DNA from: Guillardia theta CCMP2712
Lineage: Eukaryota; Cryptophyceae; Pyrenomonadales; Geminigeraceae
DNA: 64,000 bases
Reading direction: 5' to 3'
Assembly (NCBI RefSeq): GCF_000315625.1
Contig: NW_005434660.1
Coordinates: forward strand, 426,768 to 490,767
Made by a program: the position numbers and the translations under genes. Positions within the stretch are counted from its first letter, which is position 1. The number at the start of each line of letters is the position of its first letter. Below, piece by piece: positions 46,901-59,002 of the stretch. The notes under the pieces are model-generated. The model saw only the letters and a list, made by a program, of their open reading frames with translations, had not been told where the DNA came from and searched no databases.

Positions 46901-49900
46901 AATTGCGGTCAACGAGTTGTGAGATAAGATCAAAGATCTCAAAGATCTCATGTTGTGCACTGCAGGAATCAAAATTAAACTATTGAACTCAAGATTCAAA
47001 TACTCCAGAGCTGTCATGTTCATCAAGGACATGGGCAAATTCTGCAAATTGTTATGGTCTATTTGTAAAATTCTGAGGTTGATTAGTTCTCCAAACTGAT
47101 TCGGCAGGGACTGTATCATGTTCATGTCTGCTCGCAGCTCAGTCAGCGATGACAAATGTACGAGCTTGTCGGGGAGGATCTCAATGTTGTTACGGGATAT
47201 GATGAGCGAGGCTAGATGCTGAAGTTGCCCCAACTCATCTGGCAAGTCCTTCAAGATGTTATCTGACAAGGCCAACGACGTCAAGGCAGTAACTTTGCTT
47301 ATCGTTGGCGGCAAATGTTTCAGATTGTTGTTGAACAATTTCATTTCGGACACATCGGGCAGGATCGTTGAAATCAAGGGAAAATTGGGATTTCCCATGC
47401 TGCTCAAATCAAGACAGTTGTTGTAGCGAGCGTTATGAACATTTCTGAGAAATCGGAGTATCTGGTCAATGCCTTGTTCAATGACCTCCCGTGGCGGTAT
47501 TTTCAAGATCTCTTCATCGATTGCCAACTGCTTCAGGTTGGTCAGCAAACCCATTTCATAAGGCAACATCTGAATGTTGTTCTCCCGGAGGGATAAGAAT
47601 TCTAGATTTGTCAAGTTTCCGATCTCAGGCAATATCGTTTCAATCCCATTTTCATCCAGATCTAAGGACTTCAATGAAGAATAATATTGAATGGTTGACG
47701 GTATTGTATTCAACTTGTTTTTCCTCAACGAGATATGAGTCAAATTCGTCAAACTCGATGAATCTGCGGGCAGAGATCTTAGCTGATTGCCGTCCAGCAG
47801 TATGCTGGATATTCTTGTTATTTGTGTCACCTCATTTGGCAAGAATGTGAGACCGAAATTTCTAAGATCTAACATCCCCGAATCGTGCGCTTTAAGAAGG
47901 GAGCGCAAGTATGCGATGATAACTGTCGGGCCTTGCGCAATCACGTCATGCGGAGGGGAGCTGATATCGTGGTTCCCGTCCAGGTTCAACTCTTCCAGTT
48001 TTTCCAACAACCCAAGTTCAATGGGCAAACTGGTCAATTCATTGTAGGATATACTGAAAGACGAAAGATTAGAAAGCTTTCCTATGCTTTTTGGCAAGGT
48101 TCTTAGATTGTTGTCAACAAAAGACAATTCTGTCAAATTGCACAAGTTAGAAATCTTCTCTTGCACTTCCGTTAGTTGATTGTCGGTGAGTGACAGTCTG
48201 GTCAACGATGTAAGATTCAAAACTTCTGGAGGAATACGTTCAAGACTGAGGCCCATCAAATCCAACGACTTGGTATTCCTTGACTGAAATACTCTTGTAA
48301 GATAATCCAAAACCAATTTCGAGCCTTGCTTTATAATATCTGCTGGAGGTGATTGAATATCGTTGCCGTCAATCAACAGCATTGCAAGACTATTAATGTT
48401 TCCCAGTTCCACAGGAAGTACCTTAATCTTGTTATCTGTTAAAGATAACTCTGATAGATTTGTCAATTGGCCAATCTCAGAGGGCATAAAGCCGATGGCA
48501 TTCCCTGCAATTCTGAATCGGTTGAGAGTTGTCAGATTTCCAATCCCAGGAGTAAGGAATTGGATTTGGTTGTAAGAGAGGTGAAGTTCTGTCAATGAAG
48601 TAAGAGACTCAATCTGTTCTGGGAAAAGCTGAAGTTTATTGTATGACAAGTTCAGCACTGCCAAGTTAGTCAAGGCTGATATGGACTCAGGAATCATGGA
48701 AAGCTGGTTTGAATACAGTTCAAGAACTTGAAGACTTGTCATGAGCCCAAGGAAACTCGGTGCCTGCTCCATTTGGTTGTTATCAGCCTTGAGATGTTCC
48801 AAGTAGATCAAGCTACAGATAGAATTAGGTAATTCACGGATTGAATTGCCAGAAATATCAAGAAACACCAACTTTGTCAACTGATCAATTTTGGTCGGAA
48901 CCTCTGTCAAGTTGTTTCTAGCCAGTGAAAGATTGGTAATGTTGGTCAGAGCAAAAATTTCGGCAGGTACCGATGGGAGTCCCATGCTGCTCATATCCAG
49001 ATATCCTTCCTTACGACGCATGCTGTCAAGCATTCTTTTCAGATAGTCCAAGACTGCAGAGGAGCCCTCAACCTGGATTTCTTTTGGAGGCGAAACCAAT
49101 TCAGGATTATTCTGGAATGCCAAATTCTCGAGAGTGCTTGCCAGTAACCCGAGTTGAGGCGGCAAAGCTTTCATCTTGTTGTTTGTGACCGAAAGCTTTG
49201 CAAGTGAAGTCAAGTTTCCAATAGTTTGGGGTAGCATTGTTAAATTGTTGTTGTCGAGAAGAAGCTTGTTCAAATGAGACAGGTTGCCAAGGCCATTTGG
49301 CAAACTTTCGATTCTGTTGTTATGCAACCATAGCTCGTTGAGATTGACCATCTTTCCAATGTCTTCAGGTAAACTTCTTAACTTATTCCCTGTCAAAGAG
49401 ATTTCAGACAAAGAATGCATTTCCAGCACATGTTCAGGAAGTTCCTTCAGCCCCATGTAGCTCAAATCCAGCTTGTGAGTCATTTCAGACATATCAATCC
49501 TCTTCAAGTATTTGAGAATCATTGGTATGCCTCGAAGATTCACTTCAGGGGGGGGGATCTTGATGTTTCGGAATTCATCGATTTGTATGTCTGTCAATGT
49601 GGTGATGTTTCCTAATGCTGGTTCAAGCTCCGTGATTGGATTGTTGTCTAGAATCAAACTGGTTAAGTTTGTCAAGTTTCCAATCATTTTGGGCAAAGTC
49701 GAAATCTTATTGAATCTCAGATCCAAACACGTTAGATCGGTATACTCCTTGCAAATGTCAAATGGAATCTCTACCAGTTCTAGGTGGGTAAGATCAAAAA
49801 CTTTCGTCTCGATGCCATTCAAAATTCGTCTCATGTAGGAAAGAATACCAGGTGTTCCTTGTCTTAAAATCGTTGGAGGAGGATCATGAATTTCTCGATT

Positions 49901-52900
49901 ACTGGATATGATCAACTTTTCGAGGAATTTCAAGTGCCCCAGCTGTACTGGAAGGCTTTGCAGCTCGTTGTGCTCCAAAGAAAGGAATAGCAACTTCTCG
50001 ATCTGACCTATCTCGCGTGGCAGCCCTTGCAGTAGATTGTGAGACAGGTTTAGTTTCTCGAGATTGCTCAGGTTGCCAATGGCCGGCAACACAACCCGCA
50101 GCTTGTTGTTGGACATATCTAACGAGACAAGCCGACTTAAACTTCCGATGAAACTGGGCATCTCTTCTAAAGAGTTGTGATCCAACTGAAGGAATCTCAA
50201 GTTCTGAAGGTTCGCAAGTTCGTGCGGAGTATCATTCAACTTGTTGTAAGACAAAGTCAATCTCGTAAGTGAAGTACACAATCCAAGTTCCGACGGGAGA
50301 TGGTGAATGGCATTGTCCTCGAGATTGAACTCCAGCAACTGTTGAAGCTTCATTATTTCAGGGGGCAACGTAGGTACCTGGTTGTTAACCATTTGCAAAT
50401 CGGTCAAATTTGTCAGATTGCAGACTTCCTGAGGAAAGTTCTTGAATTGGTCGGCATTCAGTTCGAGGCGACAGGTCCTTCGAGATTCGAAAATTTTCTG
50501 CAAATAATCAAGAATTTTCGACACCCCTTGAACCATCACGTCCTCCGGTGGAGAGATTAAAGGATTGTGATCTAAATCCAAAATCTTCAGGGATCTGAGA
50601 AATCCCAATTCAGGGTTGAGCAGCGAAATCTGATTATTCCTCAAACTCATTTGTTTCAGATTTCTGAGCTGGCCGAGTCGTTCAGGAAGGGCGATGAGCT
50701 CATTATTGAACAATTGCAACTCTTCCAACTCAAGAAGATCTCCAACGGAGGGAGGCAAGATGGCTAGTTGATTATCATTTAGAAAAAGCTTTTTCAACCC
50801 CTGAAAATTTCCAATACCTGATGGAATCATTTGCAACATGTTTCCTGCTAGTGACAGCTCAGTTAAGTTCGTCAACAGCAAAACATCAGTTGGAATGGTG
50901 TGAAGAGACATGTTGCTCAGATCGAGACGTCCCGTACTTGAAGCATTATAAATCTGGACCAAGTATTCCAGAACCACTGATGTTCCTCTCTCAATCAATT
51001 CCTTGGGGGGAGACTCCAATTCGTTATTTTCAAGTGAGAGGACTGTGAGGTTTGTGAGAAGTCCAACTTCTGATCTAACATGTACCAGTTTGTTCTCCGA
51101 CAATCCTAATACTTCAAGTTGGGTCAAAGAGAGTATTGACTCTGGCAAGATCTCGAGAAGATTGTCATCCAATAAGAGCTCCTTCAGATGTGTCAAAAGC
51201 CTGAGATCATCTGGAATTCTTCCAAGTTTGTTGCTACACAGCGCCAAGGAAGTCAAATTTGGCATCTCAAAAACTTCTGGAGGTACTCTGCTCAGTCCCA
51301 TATCAGACAAGTTCAAAGCGGCTGTCTGCTTGCCCATCAGAAAACGATACAAATACTCAACAATCTTTTCACACCCTCCATTCAATATTTCTGGCGGGGG
51401 CATTGAAATCGGATTCTGCGATACATCCAACTCTCTCAAACTGGACAAAACACCAAGCTCGTAGGGAAGTTTTCGAATTTGGTTCTTCGCAAGATGTAGA
51501 ATGTCAAGGGTAGTTAGCTGGCTAATGATTTCTGGAATCGATGATAGCTGATTGTTAGAAAATCGCAACTCGGTGAGCTTATACAAATATCCGACTGATT
51601 CAGGAAATTTTTCGAAAAGATTCTCTCCCATTCTCAAATCTGTCAGGCTGCTGAGGTTTCCAAATGAGTCAGGTAGTGTGGAAAAGCTGTTGTGTTCCGC
51701 CCAGAATTCCAACAAAGAGCTGAGATTACCAATCGATTCAGGCAAAAGATGCAGTTTGTTGTTGTCCAAATGTAGATACTCCAAACTCGGCAAGCATGAA
51801 AAGTCAATGTCCAGCTTTTGCAAAGAATTGTGGGACAACGAGAGTGTATGGAGGTCACTGAGTTTCTCAACAGCTCGCGGAATGCTCTCCAGTTCATTCT
51901 TGGTAGCCAGCAGCTCCCTCAAACTTGTCAGGTTTTTAATGTCCTCGGGGATGCACCGGATTTTGTTCTGAAACAGATTCAGTTTCGTTGCATTCACAAG
52001 ATTTGTAACTTCCATTGGAATGATTGAAAGGTCAAGACAACTCAGATCAATCACTCCTGTTTGCTTGGCCTCCTTTATTCGCCTGAGATACTCCAGGATC
52101 AGCGACATTCCCCTCTCTACAATTTCTTTCGGTGGTGAACGCAGTTGAAAATTTTGGTCCAAATTTAGCAGTTCCAGATGAATGCAATCTCCCAATTCTA
52201 CTGGCAGCGTAACTAAGTTGTTACCTGATAGGTTGAGATTATGAAGGGAGGTCAACTGCCCAATGGTGGCCGGAAGAATTAGGACATGATTGTTTGACAC
52301 TGACAATTCCTTGAGCATTTTCAAGTTGGACACCGCATCCGGTATTGTGTCAATATTGTTATGATCCAAGTTCAAATAAGTCAATGAAGTCATCAAGCAC
52401 ACCTCATTCGGTAGAATGCTAAGTTCAAGTCCACTGAGGTCCAAGTGTCCCGAGAGAGATCCCTCCCACAAACGTCGCAGGAAGGCAATCACTGACGAGC
52501 TTCCCTTGCTCTGGATTGAGAGCGGGGGAGATTCGAGTTGGTTATCTTCAAAGACGATGGAGTTGAAGCTTTCCAGGCTTCCAAGAATAGATGGGAGCTC
52601 CTTCAGGCGGTTGGACGAGATGTTCAAGTGCTGCAAGCATTTCAGCATTCCAATGGTGCTCTCGATGTGCTGAATCTTGTTCTCGGCCAGGTGCAATGAT
52701 TCGATGTGCGTCAGCTCAAAGATTTCTTCAGGAATCTTCATCAGTCCAAACCTTGACAAATCGAGTGATCGAGTTTCTACTGCGGTGCAGAGCCTCCTAA
52801 GATATTCCATGATTACACGATGTCCACGTAGAATAATCTCTGGTGGAGGGGCAGAGAGCTGAGGATTGTTTTCGATTGACATCGACCGCAGCGACGAGAT

Positions 52901-55900
52901 GAGACCTAAATCAATTGGCAAACGCTCCAGCTTGTTGTTATGCAAGGACAGCTCGGTCAAATTCGTTAATCCCTTGAATCCGCCAACAAATGTTGGGAGA
53001 CTTTCTCCAGAAACTTCTTTGGGGAAATTCAATCCACTAGGAAGCATTTCGAGTTCATTGAAATGTGCCTGGATCCGTGTGAGAGAAGTCATGTACTCGA
53101 TCTCATTGGGCAAACGTTTCAACTTATTGTTGGAAAGGTTCAGATCGACACACTTCTCGAAACTCGCGAATGATTCTGCAGGCAACATGTCTAATGCATT
53201 GTTGGCAAGAGAGATCTTCGTTAAGCTTGTCAGTCCGTTGATCTGATTAGGCAAATAGTTCAAAGCGTTTTCTTCAATCACCAAAGATTGCAAAGCCTCC
53301 ATTTTCCCAACAGTCTCTGGAATATATTCCAATTCATTCTCGCTCAAGTTTACTTCAACCATCTTGAGCAGATTTCCGATGTCTCCAGGCAGCGTCTTAA
53401 TCCGATTGTTGACTAAATACAATCCCTCCAGATTCGTTAGGAAGATTATTTCAGGAGGTAGTTCTCTTAACATGTTGAAGGAAAGATCGAGCTTTCGAAG
53501 GGAAGAAAGCATAGAAATGCTGTCTTCCAAAACAACAATCTTGTTCCTGCTCATATCAAGATTTGTAAGATGAGGTATAAGAGCCCCCGGTGGCTCATCG
53601 CAGAATTTACCGGTTCCTGATAGGAGCTCGACTGGAATGGATTCCAATGCATCTCCACTCAGATTCAAAGTGCCATCGTCGTATGCCTGAAAGACAGATA
53701 CAAGATATCTGAGAATACTCGAGATACCCGAATTGAGAATAGATTCAGGGGGTGATTCCAATGGGTTGGATTGAAATTGCAACGAAGTCAAGTTCGTTAA
53801 AGTGCCTAACCAGACTGGGATCCTCTGAATTTTGTTTCCGCTGATTGACAGATTAGTCAAATTTGTGAGATTAGCCATGCCTGCCGGTAAAGTTTCAAGC
53901 AGATTGCCACTTACTGAAAGATTAGAAAGTAAGGTGAGGGTTTGGATTTCGCCTGGCAACTGTCGTAGCTTGTTGTCATTCAAGTTCAGAGATTGTAAGT
54001 TCCACAAATCTGTGATATGCAAAGGAAACGCTAATAGACCATTATGTCCTAAGTCATCTCGTGAAAAGTTCAAGCTATTTGTTGTACGAGCATTGAATAG
54101 TCTTCTCAAATACCCCAGAATTCTGGGAGTTCCTTCTGCAATGATTTCTGGTGGTGGAAATAATAATTTTGGTGCATCAAAGGTCAGTTCCTCTAAACTT
54201 GTTAAAATTCCTAGCTCCCAAGGCAAATCAACAATATCGTTGCTTGCCAAGTACAGTTTCTGCAGATTTGAACAAAATCCAATCTCAGCCGGTAGCCTAC
54301 CATCAGTCTCTGATCCAATCTTATTTCTTGAGAGATCAAGAGAAACTAAATTCCCGAGAGATCCGACAAGCGTCGGCAGAAGTTTCAGATTATTGCCAGC
54401 AAAGTTCAAGACTTGCAAACGAGTCAAGTCAAAAAAAGCGTCACAGACGACTCTAAGATGATTATTTTCTAGAGATAAAGATTCGAGATTTTTGAGCATC
54501 ACAACTTCTTCAGGAATGGCAGGTATTACATTTCCTGCCAGGTTTAGGTGTTGGACAAAAGAGCTTTCCAACAACTCCGGAGGAAAATGTGTCAAAGCAT
54601 AGTTTCTAAGATCCAGCGATTTGCTAACCCTTGCATTGAGATACCTTCTCACGTATTGAAGTATTTCTCTTCCAGTCAATTTCATTATTTCAGGTGGAGG
54701 CGATCTCCAAGGGTTTCCTGAGACCTCAAAAGTTTCCAGAATTTCGCAATTTCCGATCTCCACTGGCATCACTTCCAATGAATTATTGGTGACAGTTAGA
54801 GTCTCGAGCAAAGTCAGTTGGCAAAGGGCTTTTTCGAAAGACTGAAGCTTATTGCCATCCAATTTCAAATGCTTTAACCGTGTAACTTTCCCTAAGTTCG
54901 GTGGAACTTGTTCTAACTTGTTATTCATCGCAGATAGGTTTGTTAAGAACTTGATTTTTTCGATTTCTGGGGGAAGCTTGAAAAGTGAATTGTTATTTGC
55001 ATCAAGATATGTCAGATTTATCCAATTCTGTGCACAAGACCCTGGAATTTCAGTAAGAGAATTGAAAGATACATCCAGTAATTGCATGCTAGTAAGGGTT
55101 TTGGCATTCGGTGGTATTGCCTCAATCAGATTGTTTTGTAAAAATATTTTCTCGAGCGTATGCGATTTTACGCCTACAAATTCTGGCCATTCAATCAAAC
55201 CATAATTGCTTAGATCCAAATTTAAAGATTTGCGTGATATGTACAAAGCATGCAAATATCTCATGGAAACTTCACTGCCTTCATTCGTTACTTGCTTGGG
55301 GGGAAAGACTAAATTGTTTCCATCCAAAAGTATGTTGAGATTTGTTAACTTCCCAAGATCAGACGGCAAGGCTTGCAATCTGTTATTTGAAACATCTAGT
55401 TCTGTCATATCTGCCAGAAGTCCCAATTCTTGAGGCAGCTTTGAAATCTTATTACTGTTAAGGAGGAAACTTTGCATTTGTCCCTGAGCTTTGATTGTCG
55501 AGGGGATCGTGGCTAGATTATTGTTACAGAAGTTAAGAACTTTTAGCTCTCCAAGATTGGTCATGTTTGAAGAGTATACACTGATTTCATTGCTGTCCAA
55601 ATTGAGCATTCTCAAAGATAACAATTCCATGACTTCCTCAGGAATTTCTTTCAAACGAAACCTACTTAGATCCAGCTCGTGAGATGACCGTGCACTATAC
55701 ATACGACGCAAATAATCAATTACAACTGCGGGTTCTTGCTTTGTCACATCTGGAGGAGGCCGTTCTAGTTTGTTATTTGCAAAGTCCAAGTCCGTCAACA
55801 TCGGAAGTGCACCCAATTCATGCGGCAAATTTTTAATGGCGTTGAAGCCTAGTTTGATCTGCTTTAAACGAGAGAACAGTTTGATTTCCTCAGGAATGTC

Positions 55901-58299
55901 TTTAATTCTGTTGAATTCGAGGTTCAAGGAGGTCAGAAGTGTGAGATTCCGTATTTCGACAAAGTCTAACTTCTTCAAAAGATTGTTTGAAGCGTCTAAC
56001 TCTGTTAAGCTTGTAAGAACTTGGTTGATCTCCGATGGAATAGCGCGGAGATCCATTCCATTCAAATCCAAAAATTTTGTTTCCAAACCAGTTGTGAACT
56101 TATCCATGTATTCCAAGATCGCTCCAATGCCCTCCTTAACAATCTCTACCGGTGGGTCCTTCAAATCGTTTCCACCAATTTGAAGTCTAGTCAATTGTCG
56201 AAGATTCCGAAATGTTAGTGGAAGCCTCCTTATCAGATTCGAATCAAATGCCAAGAAACTCAAGTCGTTCAGATCTCCAAGCGAATTTGGTAGTGTAGGT
56301 ATCCTGGAAAGATCGATAGAATCACCACATCGAGAAGAGGCAAAAAAGAACGGCTTACCTGTTAAATGAGACATTCAAATGATGCAGTTCAGTACACGCT
56401 CCTATTTCTGCCGGAAGTTTGTTGATCGAATTATGACTTACATCCATATACGTTAAAGCTTGAAGGTTTCCTATTTCAGCTGGCAGCTTTTTAAGCCGAT
56501 TTCCCGGTACTCTTAGCAATTTCAAAGATTTGAGTGTAGCAAAATGATGTGATAATCGGGTCAACTGATTATCTGCCATGGATAATTCTTCCAGACATCC
56601 AATTTTTGCAATTGAATGAGGGAAAGCTTGTAACAAATTCTCGTCTAAATTGAGTCGTTTCAATCTCATACCTTCCAAGTCATCAGGTAAAAACCTGTCA
56701 AAAGAGCAGTAAGATCTTCGTTATGGGTTGGAAGATATACTCACTTTAGTTTGTTCTTTTGCATCGACAATTCCTCCAAGCTTGTTAGACGACCCAAGCT
56801 GCCTTCGGGAACTTCTTTGATACCATTTCCATCTAGATACAAGACTCGAAGGAATTCTAATTCAGAAACTTGGGATGATAATTTATCCAATTGATTGGAA
56901 TTGAGCATTAGAACTTGAAGCGTGCTCATTTGCCCCAACACCTGCATGGTGATTTAGAAAACCTTTTAAGAAGGAACAGGCATTTCACCGCTGGAAACTT
57001 GTTGAAGCTGTTATTATTCAATTCAAGATGTGTGAGTGCAGTGAGCTCGGCTGATTGATCTGGCAAAGTTCGTAGGGCATTACCATTGAGAATTAATTTC
57101 ACAATATACGGAACGTGCCATATTTCACCAGGCATTTCTGAAACACCAAGTGCGTTAAAGTTCAAGATTTTGGTTTTCTGTGCATATATAAATTTCTGGA
57201 GATACTCCTTAATCATTGATGCTCCTTGCTTCACAACTTCAGGTGGTGGGGACGAGATTGCATTACCAGCAGCATCGAAATCTTCAAGTCGATCAAGCAT
57301 TGCCAAGGCAAGTGGAAGCCTACGCAGCTTGTTGTCCGCGATCGATATTTTGCGAAGATCCTTGAGCTGCCCAATCCAATTTGGAATGTCCATGATTTCG
57401 TTTGACGAGATTTGGAGCTCTTGCAAGCAAGTCAGCTCCCGAATAACCTCAGGCATTCGGAGAAATTTGTTGCTATTGACGCTCAATCGTTCTAAAGTTG
57501 GAGCCCACTGAACCAAGTCTTCAGGGAGAACCTTCAAATTGTTATCAGACAGTTTCAGCTCTTCTATGTTTGATAGTTCTAAGCATTCGGCAGGAATCTC
57601 ACTCAGATTCAGATGTCGAAGGTCGAGAATCTTGTCGTTAACAGCCCTGTGAAGCCTTTGCAGATACTTGATTGATGCTTGCATCCCTTTAGCACGTATC
57701 CAGTCTGGTGGCACTTGTAATTCATTATGATCGATCATCAACTCTCGAAGCATGGTGCATTGTCCAAGAGAATATGGCAACTTAGTCAAGCGGTTTTCAG
57801 ACAGAGACAGCACAGACAACTGAGTGCAGTTGCCTATCTCCTCCGGTAGGTCTTCCAACTCATTGTTTTGGATCCATAAAACTGAAAGTTTCTGCAAATT
57901 CGAAATTGACGACGGTATTTCCTTGATGTTATTATTATACAGCCTTATTTGGTTTAGCTCTTGTAAGTTTCCTATTTCTGTAGGTATCTCTGATATATTG
58001 TTATCATGCAGCCAAAGCACTTTGAGTTCTGTCAACTCAAAAATATCCGCGGGGATCTCAGTAAGGCCCATCCCGCCAAGATCGAGCTTTTTTAATTTAC
58101 GCGCTTGTTCGATTGCTTTGTCTATTTTTCTCTTGGTGTCCTTATTGAGCTTCTGGGCTTCTTGACGGGCTTTCGCTGCTCGAGCAGCCGCCAAGAAGCT
58201 GATGTTATCACCCTCTTGCTGGAGCATTTGCTGAGCCGCAGATGCCTTAAGCATTGCCCCGAGGGCAAGCTTTGCATCGTTTCCTTGATTAGTCTCCAT
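37924..58299 (-). CDS. Giant leucine-rich repeat protein, 6,646 aa
   Basis: Ten exons splice in frame: 58299-56989, 56941-56745, 56694-56359, 56303-38717 (17,587 nt), 38671-38554, 38503-38361, 38311-38267, 38218-38140, 38093-38040 and 37994-37924; total 19,941 nt including TAG. After an N-terminal helical region (METNQGNDAKLALGAMLKAS ... KAIEQARK, about 68 residues) the protein is LRRs to the end (last exon PIKRIPPEIAQLGNLRVLLL). Repeats are about 23 residues with consensus L..L.LS.N.L..LP.EIG.LT.., the SHOC2/PIRL/Roco type. A helical linker of the form 'PPPEI...GT..IL.YLRR...AR.T..LDLS..GL' occurs 34 times by my count. No kinase, Roc, TIR or membrane segment is visible. Removing the 45-nt intron 38672-38716 restores exact 23-residue spacing, which supports it. 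A very large scaffold is likely; partners and location are unknown. Confidence 0.9.
39560..57720 (-). repeat. 34-fold higher-order LRR module array
   Basis: Each module is several 23-residue LRRs closed by a linker such as PPPEIIAEGTPRILGYLRRL or PPKEIVERGMSLILEYLRRI, then an (I/L)DLS..GL strand. Modules average about 180 residues but vary in LRR number. They are similar in pattern, not near-identical, so the array is old compared with the 1500-bp repeat next door. Confidence 0.85.
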
Positions 58300-59002
58300 G
58301 ATTTCTGCGGCTCCGAAGAAGGAGGGTCACGATCGTCTCTCACGAGGTCAGGGATCAAGTTTGTACCATCCTCCTGAGGCTTGCCCCCCTCACCTCCCAC
58401 TCCTCTTGATCCTGCCCTGCATTGAGACCAGGCTATGGCGCCAACGCCCCTGACAGTTAACCAGCTGCAACGTGAGCTGTAACTGTCAATGCAACTTGTC
58501 AACAAGGGCCCGCCGGCTCCCGAGTCCGACGGTCACGGTACGGTACGGTCCCGGAGGCCGCAGTCACCGTGGCTGACTAACAGGCTGAGGGCCCAGCCGC
58601 GCCCGGCGGCCGCGCGGCCAGCCTGAGTCAGTGGCATCATCATCCGGCATCTGACTGACTAACTTCCGACCGCCGAAGGCGCGGGTTCCGACGGCTGTGC
58701 ACGGTTCCGAAATTCGAAAACTTTCCGAGGTCACGCGGGAGAGGACTCTCGCCGCGTGGGCGGTGCGACAGCGCGGCTGGCCGGGCGGGCGGTCCGCCCC
58801 GGCCACCGAGCCCCGCGCGGGCTGATCGGAACTTCGGAACGGTATGACTCACGCCCGGGACAGTGATCATCCCCCGCCCCCCGGCCCCGCGCCGCCGGAT
58901 CACTGTTGAAACCGAGGCAGGCTTGCTACTCACTGAAGAGTGAAGTTATAACTGAGGCAGGCTTGCTACAGGAGCCGCACTGATGATAGCAGGAGTATCA
59001 CG
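58300..59002. repeat. Divergent gap with GC-rich island 5
   Basis: Between the giant LRR start (-) and the gene at 59003 (+). GC-rich at 58500-58935. CAGTGATC (58861-58868) and GATCACTG (58898-58905) form a hairpin around a C/G-rich loop. GAGGCAGGCTTGCTAC occurs twice 40 bp apart (58914-58929, 58954-58969). Shares GAACTTCGGAACG with island 1. Confidence 0.55.

Noticed and set aside
38237..58377. Dozens of 60-200 aa plus-strand ORFs across the giant gene
   Set aside because: They are antisense shadows of a long LRR exon; none shows a domain, and their own pattern mirrors the repeat period.
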